This document shows positions 1-8,270 of a stretch of 13,592 nt of DNA, in pieces. Where the stretch lies: NCBI GenBank assembly GCA_048265065.1, contig JBLXCH010000090.1:1-13592 (forward strand), written 5' to 3'. How positions within the stretch are numbered: the stretch's first letter is position 1; each line of letters begins with the position of its first letter. A program made the translations under genes and the position numbers. The notes under the pieces were generated by a model. It had not been told where the DNA came from and made no database searches. It saw only the letters and a list, made by a program, of their open reading frames with translations. Source of the DNA: Motiliproteus sp048265065. Its GTDB lineage: Bacteria; Pseudomonadota; Gammaproteobacteria; Pseudomonadales; Balneatricaceae.

Positions 1-127
1 TGCTTTGCTGCGCAAATGGTTGGCAGGGGTTGCATCCGACGGAAATGACGGAAAATAGACAGAACTAAAACTCCCGCAGGAAATACTGCGTGGTGGTTGA
101 TCATTTGATTTTGGGATTTTTTGCTCA
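1..127. other. Probable chromosomal flank left of the island
   Basis: This stretch lies outside the left attachment repeat. If the island model is right, it was originally joined directly to the 3' end of the tRNA-Ser gene now at the right edge. I see no open reading frame of note, no RNA gene and no clear terminator in it. The assignment as host DNA is inference from the repeat position only. Confidence 0.4.
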
Positions 128-147
128 GTGGCAGAGAGGAGGGGATT
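128..147 (+). repeat. Left attachment site (direct repeat of tRNA-Ser 3' end)
   Basis: The 20 bases gtggcagagaggaggggatt are identical to 13473-13492, where they form the last 19 bases of the tRNA-Ser gene (read on the minus strand, ending in CCA) plus one base. Identity stops on both sides: a versus t before the repeat, t versus c after it. A truncated tRNA 3' end far from the intact tRNA, with an integrase gene next to the intact copy, is the standard sign of site-specific integration into a tRNA gene. Left-end naming is by position in this window. Confidence 0.85.
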
Positions 148-335
148 TTCCTTGGTTTCTGCCAAAACCTATAAAAAACAACCAGTTAAATACGTTGTTC
201 CTGATCGCAACGTAACACCTCACTGTAACAGTTTCAAGCCTGCATGATTTTCCATTTTAGTGAATAAATCGGCTCTTCCCATAGGTGACGCCCTGCACGT
301 ATAAATAATCATGAGTTGTTGCTTTAACAGCTTTT
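148..335 (+). promoter_or_regulatory. Island left end and leader of the hsd operon
   Basis: This 188-bp stretch between the left attachment repeat and hsdM must hold the operon promoter. A -10-like TATAAA lies at 300-305, but I find no convincing -35 box at a standard distance, so the promoter call is weak. It also contains a perfect 7-bp dyad, TACGTTG at 191-197 and CAACGTA at 208-214, separated by 10 bases. That dyad could be an operator or an integrase arm site. CGTTGTTCC at 193-201 recurs inverted at 13406-13414, at the other end of the island. Confidence 0.4.
221..232 (+). repeat. Left copy of 12-bp near-palindromic end repeat
   Basis: CACTGTAACAGT occurs here and again at 13389-13400. 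The inner 11 bases form a palindrome except at the central base. The repeat begins 73 bases inside the left attachment repeat, and its partner ends 72 bases inside the right one, so the two sit symmetrically about the island. Such placement fits arm-type binding sites of an integrase or directionality factor. This is inference; no binding motif for this integrase is known to me. Confidence 0.5.
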
Positions 336-368
336 GTGAGTGCGTTTCCTCAAGGATTTAAAGCCGTT

Positions 369-2111
369 ATGAACCAGCAAGCCCTTTCCGCCTTTATCTG
401 GTCTGTCGCAGATTTGCTGCGTGGTGATTACAGACAATCCGAATATGGAAAGGTCATCCTGCCGTTTACAGTGCTCCGTCGCCTTGACTGCGTTCTTGAG
501 ACGACCAAGGCTGACGTGCTTGCCGAACTGAAGGAAAAGACGAAGAAGGGCTTGAACCCCGAACCGTTCCTGCGCCGGAAGTCGGGACTGAATTTCTACA
601 ATACTTCAACGATGGATATGCCAAAGCTGAAGGGGGACTCCGACCATATCCGGATAAATCTTGAAAGCTATATCAATAGCTTCTCCCCTGAGATTCGTGA
701 CATTTTTGAAAGCTTTGATTTCTTCAATCAGATTGTGAAGCTTGATAAGAATGGCTTGCTGTATCAGGTGGTTGAAAAATTCGTCGATATTGACCTGCAT
801 CCAGACCAAGTGTCGAACTACCAAATGGGTCTCGCGTTCGAGGATTTGATCCGCCGCTTTGCAGAGATTTCAAACGAGACTGCCGGGGAGCACTTTACTC
901 CACGTGAGGTCATCCAGTTGATGGTTAACCTGATCTTCAATGAGGATGATGAAGTGCTCTCAAAACCCGGTGTGGTCAGGACAGTCTATGATCCCACCGC
1001 TGGAACAGGCGGCATGTTGTCCACCGCCGAGGAATATCTTGCTGAACATAACCCGGAAGCGCGGCTTACTGTGCATGGGCAGGAACTAAACCCGGAATCC
1101 TATGCGATTTGTAAGGCAGACATGCTGATCAAGGGGCAGGACGTTTCCAACATTGTGTTTGGGAATACGCTTTCTGATGATGGGCACCCGGCACAGAAAT
1201 TCGATTACATGCTTTCAAACCCACCTTTTGGGGTCGAGTGGAAGAAGGTACAGAAAGAGGTCAAGCGCGAGCACGAGCAGGAAGGTGAAAATGGCCGGTT
1301 CGGTCCGGGTTTGCCGCGTGTGTCGGATGGCTCGATGCTGTTTTTGATGCACCTTATGGCAAAGATGCGCCCCGCAGAAGACGGTGGAAGCCGCTTTGGC
1401 ATCGTTCTGAATGGCTCACCGCTGTTTACGGGTGGTGCCGGGAGCGGTGAGAGCGAGATCAGGAAATACGTTCTTGAGAACGATCTTCTTGAGGCGATCA
1501 TCGGCTTGCCCACGGACATGTTCTATAACACCGGCATCTCGACCTATATCTGGATCGTGTGTAACCACAAGCCAGCCCACCGCAAAGGGAAGGTGCAACT
1601 CATTGATGCCAGTGGCATGTGGGAAAAAATGCGCAAAAGCCTCGGCTCCAAACGCAAATTCCTGACCGATGATCACATAGCGACCATCACAAAGCTGTTT
1701 GGTGAATTCAAGGAAGCTCAACAAGACGGAAAACCGATCAGCCGTATCTTCGACAATAATGCTTTTGGTTACCATACAATCACGGTGGAACGTCCTCAGC
1801 GAGACGAGGATGGTAAGGTTGTGTTGGCTGCTCGTGGCAAAGCCAAGGGTAAGCCAGTTCCCGATACCTCTCTGCGGGATACGGAGAACGTTCCGTTGGC
1901 TGAGGGTATTGAAGATTACTTCAAGCGTGAGGTGCTGCCTCATGTGTCCGATGCTTGGATCGACACGGACAAAACCAAGGTCGGCTATGAAATCCCATTT
2001 AACCGGCATTTCTATGTTTTCCAGCCACCAAGGCCTCTTGAGGAGATTGATCGCGAGCTGGAAGATGTGATTGGAAACATACAAAAAATGCTCGCGGAGG
2101 TAATGGATTGA
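369..2111 (+). CDS. hsdM: Type I restriction-modification DNA methyltransferase subunit (M)
   Basis: This is the N6-adenine methyltransferase subunit of a type I system. With an S subunit it methylates host recognition sites using S-adenosylmethionine. The first ~150 residues form the HsdM N-terminal helical domain. Then comes the N6_Mtase domain, with the AdoMet-binding motif DPTAGTGG at about residue 208 and the catalytic NPPF at about residue 284, both intact. The family-typical segments HFTPREV and IGLPTDMFYNTGI are also present. A GTG at 336 would add 11 residues. I prefer ATG 369 because homologues usually begin MNQQALSAFIW, and an AAGGA lies 12 bases upstream, whereas the GTG has no visible ribosome site. 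Length (580 aa) is normal. It is the first gene of the operon and its stop overlaps the next start. Confidence 0.95.
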   Translation: MNQQALSAFIWSVADLLRGDYRQSEYGKVILPFTVLRRLDCVLETTKADVLAELKEKTKKGLNPEPFLRRKSGLNFYNTSTMDMPKLKGDSDHIRINLESYINSFSPEIRDIFESFDFFNQIVKLDKNGLLYQVVEKFVDIDLHPDQVSNYQMGLAFEDLIRRFAEISNETAGEHFTPREVIQLMVNLIFNEDDEVLSKPGVVRTVYDPTAGTGGMLSTAEEYLAEHNPEARLTVHGQELNPESYAICKADMLIKGQDVSNIVFGNTLSDDGHPAQKFDYMLSNPPFGVEWKKVQKEVKREHEQEGENGRFGPGLPRVSDGSMLFLMHLMAKMRPAEDGGSRFGIVLNGSPLFTGGAGSGESEIRKYVLENDLLEAIIGLPTDMFYNTGISTYIWIVCNHKPAHRKGKVQLIDASGMWEKMRKSLGSKRKFLTDDHIATITKLFGEFKEAQQDGKPISRIFDNNAFGYHTITVERPQRDEDGKVVLAARGKAKGKPVPDTSLRDTENVPLAEGIEDYFKREVLPHVSDAWIDTDKTKVGYEIPFNRHFYVFQPPRPLEEIDRELEDVIGNIQKMLAEVMD

Positions 2112-2776
2112 CTAAATTCACTGCCGCTCGGTTTAGGCAATATAAAAAACAGATTGATAACTATAACGACCCATATAATCAGACCTTATATCGGCTGTTC
2201 GGCGATGACCAAAATCACGACAGTCAGGCTCATACCTACGCAAAGATCATGTACGTCAGCAGGATGTACAGGGCGAACATAGAGCTAAATGCAGGGCGGT
2301 CGTTAAATCCAAATGTTATGAGCATTCCTGAACTCGTTGAGGCCATACATTCCGAGAGGCATAGTCCATTCTTGACTGTCACACGTGAGGCGCTCCCGGC
2401 AGTGCTAAACGCAGAAGCCTTAGAAATAACGATCAATCTTGTTTCTCGCATGGAGGCGGATATTCGGAAGCACTTTGGCCGTCCGACCGGCGGGAGAGGT
2501 TACTGGACCTTCTGTTCGAAGTACCTTCATTTCCACACGGGGATTGCAGTTCTTTTTGACACGAATGCTCGCGTTACGATGGCGAACTCCATCCCAAAGT
2601 ATTCCCATGATGTTAATAAGGCTGGAACAGACGCAAGCATCTCATATGCTGATTACGCCCGCGAGTTTTTCGATCTATTGGGTGTTGCCTATGGGCACTC
2701 AAAATCTTACACGCCTCAACAGATCAAGGATTTAGACTTCTATTTAGTCTGGGAATATCGGGAGAACAGTAGATGA
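2108..2776 (+). CDS. Uncharacterised protein inside the type I R-M operon
   Basis: I do not recognise this 222-residue protein by name. It appears soluble: there is no signal peptide or membrane segment. The most motif-like part is around residues 130-147, with YWTFCSKYLHFH followed by FDT. This resembles an aromatic/His-rich 'SK-LHF ... D' pattern seen in some uncharacterised bacterial proteins, but I cannot assign a fold or activity. The start is a TTG whose TTGA overlaps the hsdM stop. GGAGG at 2096-2100, seven bases before it, makes it a convincing start. The stop overlaps the next gene as ATGA. Its place between hsdM and hsdS suggests an accessory to the R-M system. The gene looks AT-richer than hsdM and hsdR, hinting at separate acquisition. 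Confidence 0.8.
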   Translation: MTKFTAARFRQYKKQIDNYNDPYNQTLYRLFGDDQNHDSQAHTYAKIMYVSRMYRANIELNAGRSLNPNVMSIPELVEAIHSERHSPFLTVTREALPAVLNAEALEITINLVSRMEADIRKHFGRPTGGRGYWTFCSKYLHFHTGIAVLFDTNARVTMANSIPKYSHDVNKAGTDASISYADYAREFFDLLGVAYGHSKSYTPQQIKDLDFYLVWEYRENSR

Positions 2777-3717
2777 CAAAGGGACGCTCTATCCGGCTTT
2801 TTCTCGTCGACGGTGCTCCGGGTGGCATAATTACAGCAGAGATCATGAACTGGACCGGGCATGTGCTGTTTGGCCCGCGTTCGCGACTTGCCGACTTAAT
2901 TCAGCGTGAAGAGGTGAAACGGACGGGTGTATACTTTCTGACGGGCCTTGATCCTGAAGGTGGTTACAAGCCTATGGTTTATTTAGGGGAGACAGACCAT
3001 GTTGGTAAACGTCTGGCCCAGCACAACAAGGATGAAAGCAAGGACTTCTGGGACCGGGCTTGTATTGTTACCAGTAAGGACCAGAACCTGACTAAAGCCC
3101 ACGCCAAGTATCTTGAAAGTCGCTTGATCTCGATCACTCAGGGTGCTGGGCGGGCGCTTTTGTTCAATTCGACCAGTCCAGATTATACAATTCTTCCAGA
3201 ATCTGACGCGGCGGATATGGAGTTCTTTATAGAGCAAATCAGAATCGTTTTGCCTGTATTGGGATTAGAGTTTTTACGTGAAACGCCTCGTCTGTCGCAA
3301 TCTCGTGCCGAGAGTGCTGAAGTAGCTTCTGAAGGTTTATCTGAATCCCCGGTTTTTGAGTTGGTAAGCAGAAAACATAAGCTAGCTGCCCAAGCGAGTG
3401 AAATTGATGGTGATTTTGTCGTTGCGCAAGGGTCTAGTGCGCAAGCAGATTGGATCGGCGTTCAGAACCACAGCTATAAAAAGCTACATGCGCAGCTCGT
3501 TGAAACAGGTATTCTGAGGTCAAATGCGGCAAATCAGACATCAATGCTCTTTGCCGAAGACTATGCATTTCGTAGTCCGAGCGCAGCCTCCGCGGTGATA
3601 CTTGGTCGTCAAGACAATGGGCGGCTATCTTGGAGGGTTCAAGGGGGTAACGCCACGTATGCTGACTGGCAGCAAGAGCAGGTAGAGCGAACAAAAGGTG
3701 TGGGCGAAGAACAATGA
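2773..3717 (+). CDS. GIY-YIG nuclease family protein with C-terminal DUF4357-like domain
   Basis: A 314-residue protein with a GIY-YIG nuclease core at about residues 50-140. The GVY triad is at 52-54, the YLG triad at 70-72, the conserved Arg is R80 within KRLAQH, the metal-binding Glu is E115 within ESRLI, and a conserved Asn is N132 within LFN. All expected catalytic positions are filled, so an active nuclease is plausible. Residues ~215-300 (SYKKLHAQLVETGIL, then FRSPSAASAVILG) resemble DUF4357. I know this architecture as a bacterial family often found near type I R-M genes; its substrate is not established. The ATG overlaps the previous stop (ATGA), with a purine-rich GGGAGA just upstream. 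The stop overlaps the hsdS start in the same way. It may assist restriction or act as a separate defence nuclease. Confidence 0.88.
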   Translation: MTKGRSIRLFLVDGAPGGIITAEIMNWTGHVLFGPRSRLADLIQREEVKRTGVYFLTGLDPEGGYKPMVYLGETDHVGKRLAQHNKDESKDFWDRACIVTSKDQNLTKAHAKYLESRLISITQGAGRALLFNSTSPDYTILPESDAADMEFFIEQIRIVLPVLGLEFLRETPRLSQSRAESAEVASEGLSESPVFELVSRKHKLAAQASEIDGDFVVAQGSSAQADWIGVQNHSYKKLHAQLVETGILRSNAANQTSMLFAEDYAFRSPSAASAVILGRQDNGRLSWRVQGGNATYADWQQEQVERTKGVGEEQ

Positions 3718-5080
3718 TATTTCCTCGGTATCAGGAATACAGGAAAAGCGGTGCTGACTGGTTTGAGGCGATACCGACACATTGGAATTTGGACCGGCTA
3801 AAACGATCAATTTCCGTTTGTCGAAACGGCATTTGGGGGGGGATCCGCAAAATGATGGTACAGACATTACCTGCGTTCGTGTGGCTGACTTTGATCGAAA
3901 GAAACTATCTATAAAGCCCATTGTGCCGACTACTCGCAGTGTTAGCGCTCGAGAGAGAGAAGGCCGTCTTGTTCAAAAGGGAGATCTTCTCCTAGAAAAA
4001 TCGGGAGGTGGGGATTTACAACCCGTTGGTGCGGTTATGTTATACGAAAGGCAGGAACCGTCTATCTGCTCAAACTTCATCGCTCGAATAGAGCTGGCAA
4101 CCGGGATGGTGTCATCATATTGGCGCTATGTGCATTCTGCAATTTACGAGGCCCGCCTGAACACTCGTTCGATAAAGCAAACTTCGGGCATTCAAAACCT
4201 CGATCAGGCGCAATATCTAAACGAAAAAGCGCCGTTTCCACCAGCTGACGAGCAAACTTTAATCGCGGTATTCCTTGATCGTGAGACGGCGAAAATTGAT
4301 GACTTGGTGGCTGAGCAGGAGCGGTTGATTGCGCTGCTGAAGGAAAAGCGTCAGGCCGTTATTTCCCATGCGGTGACCAAAGGCCTCAATTCAGACGCGC
4401 CAATTAAAGACAGCGGTGTTGAGTGGTTGGGTGAAGTGCCTGCAAGCTGGTTGGTCGTGCCGTTGGGCTATAGATATCAAGTCCAGTTAGGCAAGATGTT
4501 GGATACAGCCAAGGTGACCGGTCAGCATTTGCGTCCTTATTTGCGAGTATTCGATGTTCAGTGGGGGAAAATTAATACTGATGCCTTGCCGGAAATGGAT
4601 TTCAGCGAGAAAGATCGAAAAAAGTACTCACTGAGACAAGGCGATCTGATGGTCAACGAGGGCGGAAGTTACGTAGGTCGCTCTGCCATATGGAGAGGAG
4701 AAATACCTGAATGCTATTACCAGAAGGCGCTTCATAGGCTTCGTCCACGCAATACTCACAGCGATTGTAGTGAATTCTTGTATTACGTGATGGAGAACGC
4801 AACGAAGTTCGGCGTTTTCGTGGCGGGAGGGAATCAGGCTACTATTGAGCATCTCACAGCAGAGGCCCTAAGACGTTATATGTTCGCGTTCCCGGATTAT
4901 GACGAGCAAGTTGGTATAGCAGCGCACTTAGATGATTTTTGTGCGGGTTTAGATCGCCTGATAAGTGAAGCTGAAATGGCAATTATCCTTCTCAAAGAGC
5001 GTCGTGCAGCCCTAATTTCTGCAGCGGTTACTGGAAAGATTGACGTCCGTGGTCTTGTGGATACCGAGGAGGCCGCATGA
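3714..5080 (+). CDS. hsdS: Type I R-M specificity subunit (S), frame broken at a G8 tract
   Basis: HsdS recognises the bipartite DNA target and recruits M and R. The gene begins at ATG 3714 (ATGA overlap with the GIY-YIG gene), but this frame stops at 3912-3914 after 66 codons. The rest is open in the -1 frame to 5080. The switch lies at eight G (3835-3842); nine or six G would restore one ~455-residue protein reading NGIWGGDPQNDG at the join. The upstream piece is genuine: its YRKSGADWFEAIPTHW echoes IKDSGVEWLGEVPASW at the start of the second half, the usual internal repeat of S subunits. Target-recognition domain 1 precedes and domain 2 follows a helical conserved region (LLKEKRQAVISHAV), which recurs near the C-terminus as LLKERRAALISAAV. 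As written, no full S protein is made without slippage. Confidence 0.88.
3835..3842 (+). repeat. G8 homopolymer in hsdS, possible phase-variation switch
   Basis: Eight consecutive G lie about 120 bases after the hsdS start, exactly where the two hsdS reading frames meet. Runs of this length slip during replication and control phase-variable genes in several bacteria. The window shows the out-of-frame length. Whether the tract varies cannot be seen from one sequence. Confidence 0.7.
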
Positions 5081-8000
5081 GCTTACATCGGGAAATCGCG
5101 TTCGAGAATGACATTTGTGATCATCTGGTAGCGCATGGTTGGGCGTATGCTGAAGGCGATGCAGCTCAATATGACCGCAAGCTGGCCCTGTTCCCTTCTG
5201 ACCTGATTGCATGGGTGCAGCAGACCCAGCCAAAAGCGTGGGAGGCACTCAGCAAGAGTCACGGGGTTGCTGCTGAAGCCACACTTCTTGATCGCGTATG
5301 CAAGCAGTTGGAAGATCGAGGGACGCTTGACGTGTTGCGGCATGGTGTCGAGATGCTTGGGCTACGTCAACCGCTGAGCTTGGCACAGTTTAAACCCGCC
5401 TTGGCGATGAACCCTGATCTTCAGGCCCGGTATGCGGCCAACCGGTTACGTGTCGTGCGTCAGGTGCGCTATTCCCTGTGGAATGAAAACTCGATTGATC
5501 TGGTGCTGTTCCTGAACGGTATTCCGGTAGCGACTGCTGAGTTGAAAAGCGACTTCACGCAATCTGTCGAAGACGCGGTGGACCAGTATCGTTTTAAACG
5601 CCATCCTCACCCAAAGGGGCAGGGCGGGAGCGAGCCACTACTGAGCTTTGTGCGTGGGGCGCTCGTGCATTTCGCTGTCAGCAATTCCGAAGTCATGATG
5701 ACCACCAAGCTGGATGGTGCGGAGACTTTCTTCTTGCCGTTCAACAAGGGTAACGAGGGGGCTGCGGGTAACCCGCCCAACCCGGATGGTCATCGCACCG
5801 CGTATCTGTGGCAGGAAGTCTGGCGGCGTGACTCTTGGTTGGAGATTCTCGGGCGTTACATCGTTGCCGAGCGCAACAAGAAGAAGCAGATCAAAAAACA
5901 AATCTTCCCGCGTTTCCATCAGCTTGATGCGACGCGGAAGCTTGTCAAAACCGTTCTGGAAGAAAAGCCAGGACAAAAGTACCTGATCCAGCATTCAGCG
6001 GGTTCTGGCAAGACTAACTCGATTGCATGGTCGGCGCATTTCTTGGCTGATTTGCATGACGCGGAAAACAACAAGCTGTTTGATTCTGTATTGGTGGTGA
6101 GTGACCGAACGGTTCTTGATACCCAGCTTCAAGAAGCGATTTTTAGTTTTGAGCGCACGACCGGGGTTGTTGCGACGATCACCGGGGAACGCCAAAGCAA
6201 AAGCGGTGAGTTGGCCGAGGCACTTGCAGGCGGCAAAAAGATTGTCGTCTGTACGATCCAGACCTTCCCGTTTGCTTTGAAAACTGTGCAGGAACTTGCT
6301 GCGACCCAAGGCAAGCGCTTTGCTGTGATCGCCGATGAGGCGCACAGCTCCCAGACCGGGGAAGCAGCATCGAAGCTCAAGCAGGTTCTGTCCGCCAAGG
6401 AGCTGGAAGAGCTGGCTGATGGTGGCGAGGTCAGTACGGAAGACCTGTTGGCTGCACAGATGGAAGCACGGGCCAATCAGGATGCGGGCATTACCTATGT
6501 GGCCTTCACGGCAACGCCAAAGGCCAAGACGATGGAGATCTTTGGGCGTCGTCCTGATCCTGCTCTTCCGGCAGGGCCAACCAATCTGCCTGCACCTTTC
6601 CATGTTTATTCGATGCGTCAGGCGATTGAGGAAGGCTTCATCCTTGATGTCCTTCGGAACTACACGTCCTACAAGCTGGCCTTCAAGCTTGCCCACAATG
6701 GCAAGGAATGGGGTGATGATGAGGTAGAGCGCAGTGCAGCCATGAAAGGTATTATGCGCTGGGTGCGTCTGCATCCCTATAACATCAGCCAAAAGGTCCA
6801 GATCGTTGTCGAGCATTTCCGCGAGAACGTGGCACCACTGTTGGATGGCAATGCGAAGGCAATGGTGGTTGTTGGAAGTCGTCTGGAGGCCGTGCGCTGG
6901 CAGCTTGCCATCGAGAAATACATCAAGTCTGCTGGTTACGGCATCGGGACGCTGGTTGCGTTTTCCGGTGAGATAAAAGATGACGTATCCGGGCCGGAAC
7001 CATTTACTGAAAACAGCGGCACGTTAAACCCGAACTTGCGGGGCAGGGATATTCGTAACGCATTTGATACGGATGAATATCGTATCCTTTTGGTCGCAAA
7101 CAAGTTCCAGACTGGCTTTGACCAACCGTTGCTGTGCGGAATGTATGTCGATAAACGCTTGGCCGGTATTCAGGCGGTTCAGACACTATCGCGGTTAAAT
7201 CGATCACATCCGGGCAAGGATACGACCTATGTTCTGGACTTTGTGAATGACCCCAAGGAAATCCTGCTGTCGTTCAAAGCCTATTATGAGACAGCGGAAC
7301 TTGAAGGTGTTACCGACCCGGAGCTGGTTCTTGATCTGAAGGCCAAACTCGATGCGACTGGCTTTTATGATGAGGTTGAGGTGGATCGCGTTGCCGAGAT
7401 TGAGCTTAATCCGCGCTCGACCCAAGCACAGTTGGCTGCTGTTATGGAGCCGGTGGCAGGGCGCTTGCTCAAGCGCTACAAAGCGGCGAAACAGGCTCGT
7501 GAAGCCGCAAAGGAAGCCAAGAACGACACTGCCGAGAAAGAAGCAAAGGACGAGATGGACGCGCTGTTGTTGTTCAAGCGCAACCTTGTCGGGTTCTTGC
7601 GGGTTTACTCGTTCCTGTCGCAGTTGTTTGACTATGGCAACACAGCTGTTGAGAAACGCGCCATCTTTTATAAGCGTCTGGTGCCGTTACTGGAGTTCGG
7701 GCGTGAACGCGATGGCGTTGATCTGACCAAGGTAGCGCTGACACATCACAAGCTTAAGGATCAGGGAAAGAAGAACTGGTCTTTGTCAGAGGGAGAGGCC
7801 AAAAAGCTGAACCCGATAACCGATGTCGGCGAGAGCGAGCTACATGACAAACAGCGGGCGTTTCTTTCGGAGATCATCGAGAAGGTAAACAGCCTGTTTG
7901 AAGGTGATCTTAGCGATGATGACAAGCTGGTTTACGTCAACAACGTCATCAAGACGAAGCTGATGGAATCAGACATGCTCGCACAGCAGGCCGTCAACAA

Positions 8001-8217
8001 TTCCAAGGAACAGTTTTCCAACTCACCAGACCTTAATGCAGAGCTTTTGAATGCGATCATGGATGCGCTTGCCGCCCATACGACCATGAGCAAGCAAGCG
8101 CTGGATTCAGCAAAGGTTCGGGAAGGATTGAAGGATATTCTGCTTGGTCCGGCAGAGCTGTATGAAGCACTTCGTGCCAAGGCGCAAAAGGGTGGTGACA
8201 GGCCTTCAGTTGAGTGA
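5077..8217 (+). CDS. hsdR: Type I restriction enzyme subunit R (nuclease and DNA translocase)
   Basis: This is the ATP-dependent motor and endonuclease subunit, which translocates unmodified DNA and cuts it remotely. The N-terminal PD-(D/E)xK-type nuclease shows Asp141 (SIDLVLF) and Glu155-Leu-Lys157 (AELK). A superfamily 2 helicase core follows: Walker A SAGSGKT at 307-313, DEAH at 420-423, motif III TAT at 478-480, and a motif VI-like QTLSRLNR near residue 700. A charged, Ala/Lys/Glu-rich, probably coiled segment lies near 800-830, ahead of the C-terminal helical region that docks on the M/S core. Length (1046 aa) is normal and no key residue is missing. The ATG overlaps the hsdS stop (ATGA). 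A strong GAGGAGG at about 5065-5071 suggests R can also start independently of hsdS translation. Confidence 0.95.
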   Translation: MSLHREIAFENDICDHLVAHGWAYAEGDAAQYDRKLALFPSDLIAWVQQTQPKAWEALSKSHGVAAEATLLDRVCKQLEDRGTLDVLRHGVEMLGLRQPLSLAQFKPALAMNPDLQARYAANRLRVVRQVRYSLWNENSIDLVLFLNGIPVATAELKSDFTQSVEDAVDQYRFKRHPHPKGQGGSEPLLSFVRGALVHFAVSNSEVMMTTKLDGAETFFLPFNKGNEGAAGNPPNPDGHRTAYLWQEVWRRDSWLEILGRYIVAERNKKKQIKKQIFPRFHQLDATRKLVKTVLEEKPGQKYLIQHSAGSGKTNSIAWSAHFLADLHDAENNKLFDSVLVVSDRTVLDTQLQEAIFSFERTTGVVATITGERQSKSGELAEALAGGKKIVVCTIQTFPFALKTVQELAATQGKRFAVIADEAHSSQTGEAASKLKQVLSAKELEELADGGEVSTEDLLAAQMEARANQDAGITYVAFTATPKAKTMEIFGRRPDPALPAGPTNLPAPFHVYSMRQAIEEGFILDVLRNYTSYKLAFKLAHNGKEWGDDEVERSAAMKGIMRWVRLHPYNISQKVQIVVEHFRENVAPLLDGNAKAMVVVGSRLEAVRWQLAIEKYIKSAGYGIGTLVAFSGEIKDDVSGPEPFTENSGTLNPNLRGRDIRNAFDTDEYRILLVANKFQTGFDQPLLCGMYVDKRLAGIQAVQTLSRLNRSHPGKDTTYVLDFVNDPKEILLSFKAYYETAELEGVTDPELVLDLKAKLDATGFYDEVEVDRVAEIELNPRSTQAQLAAVMEPVAGRLLKRYKAAKQAREAAKEAKNDTAEKEAKDEMDALLLFKRNLVGFLRVYSFLSQLFDYGNTAVEKRAIFYKRLVPLLEFGRERDGVDLTKVALTHHKLKDQGKKNWSLSEGEAKKLNPITDVGESELHDKQRAFLSEIIEKVNSLFEGDLSDDDKLVYVNNVIKTKLMESDMLAQQAVNNSKEQFSNSPDLNAELLNAIMDALAAHTTMSKQALDSAKVREGLKDILLGPAELYEALRAKAQKGGDRPSVE

Positions 8218-8270
8218 AACATGCCTTTGGGTATGCAAAATGCATGGCTCAAGGGCTGCATAGGATGAAG

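Noticed and set aside
1416..2084. Open frame of 222 codons on the minus strand inside hsdM
   Set aside because: Antisense to conserved hsdM sequence, with no motif and no supporting context.
3782..3834. Independent gene start at TTG 3782 for the long hsdS frame
   Set aside because: No ribosome site precedes it. The codons before the G tract in this frame do not look like an S subunit, whereas the frame from 3714 does.
5995..6816. Long open frame (273 codons) on the minus strand inside hsdR
   Set aside because: It lies wholly antisense to the conserved helicase core of hsdR, and its translation shows no recognisable motif. It is a codon-bias shadow.
8218..8270. Bidirectional terminator between hsdR and the ParB-like gene
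   Set aside because: The gap holds only a small perfect repeat (ATGCA-N3-TGCAT) and weak pairings without a T-run, not enough for a terminator call.
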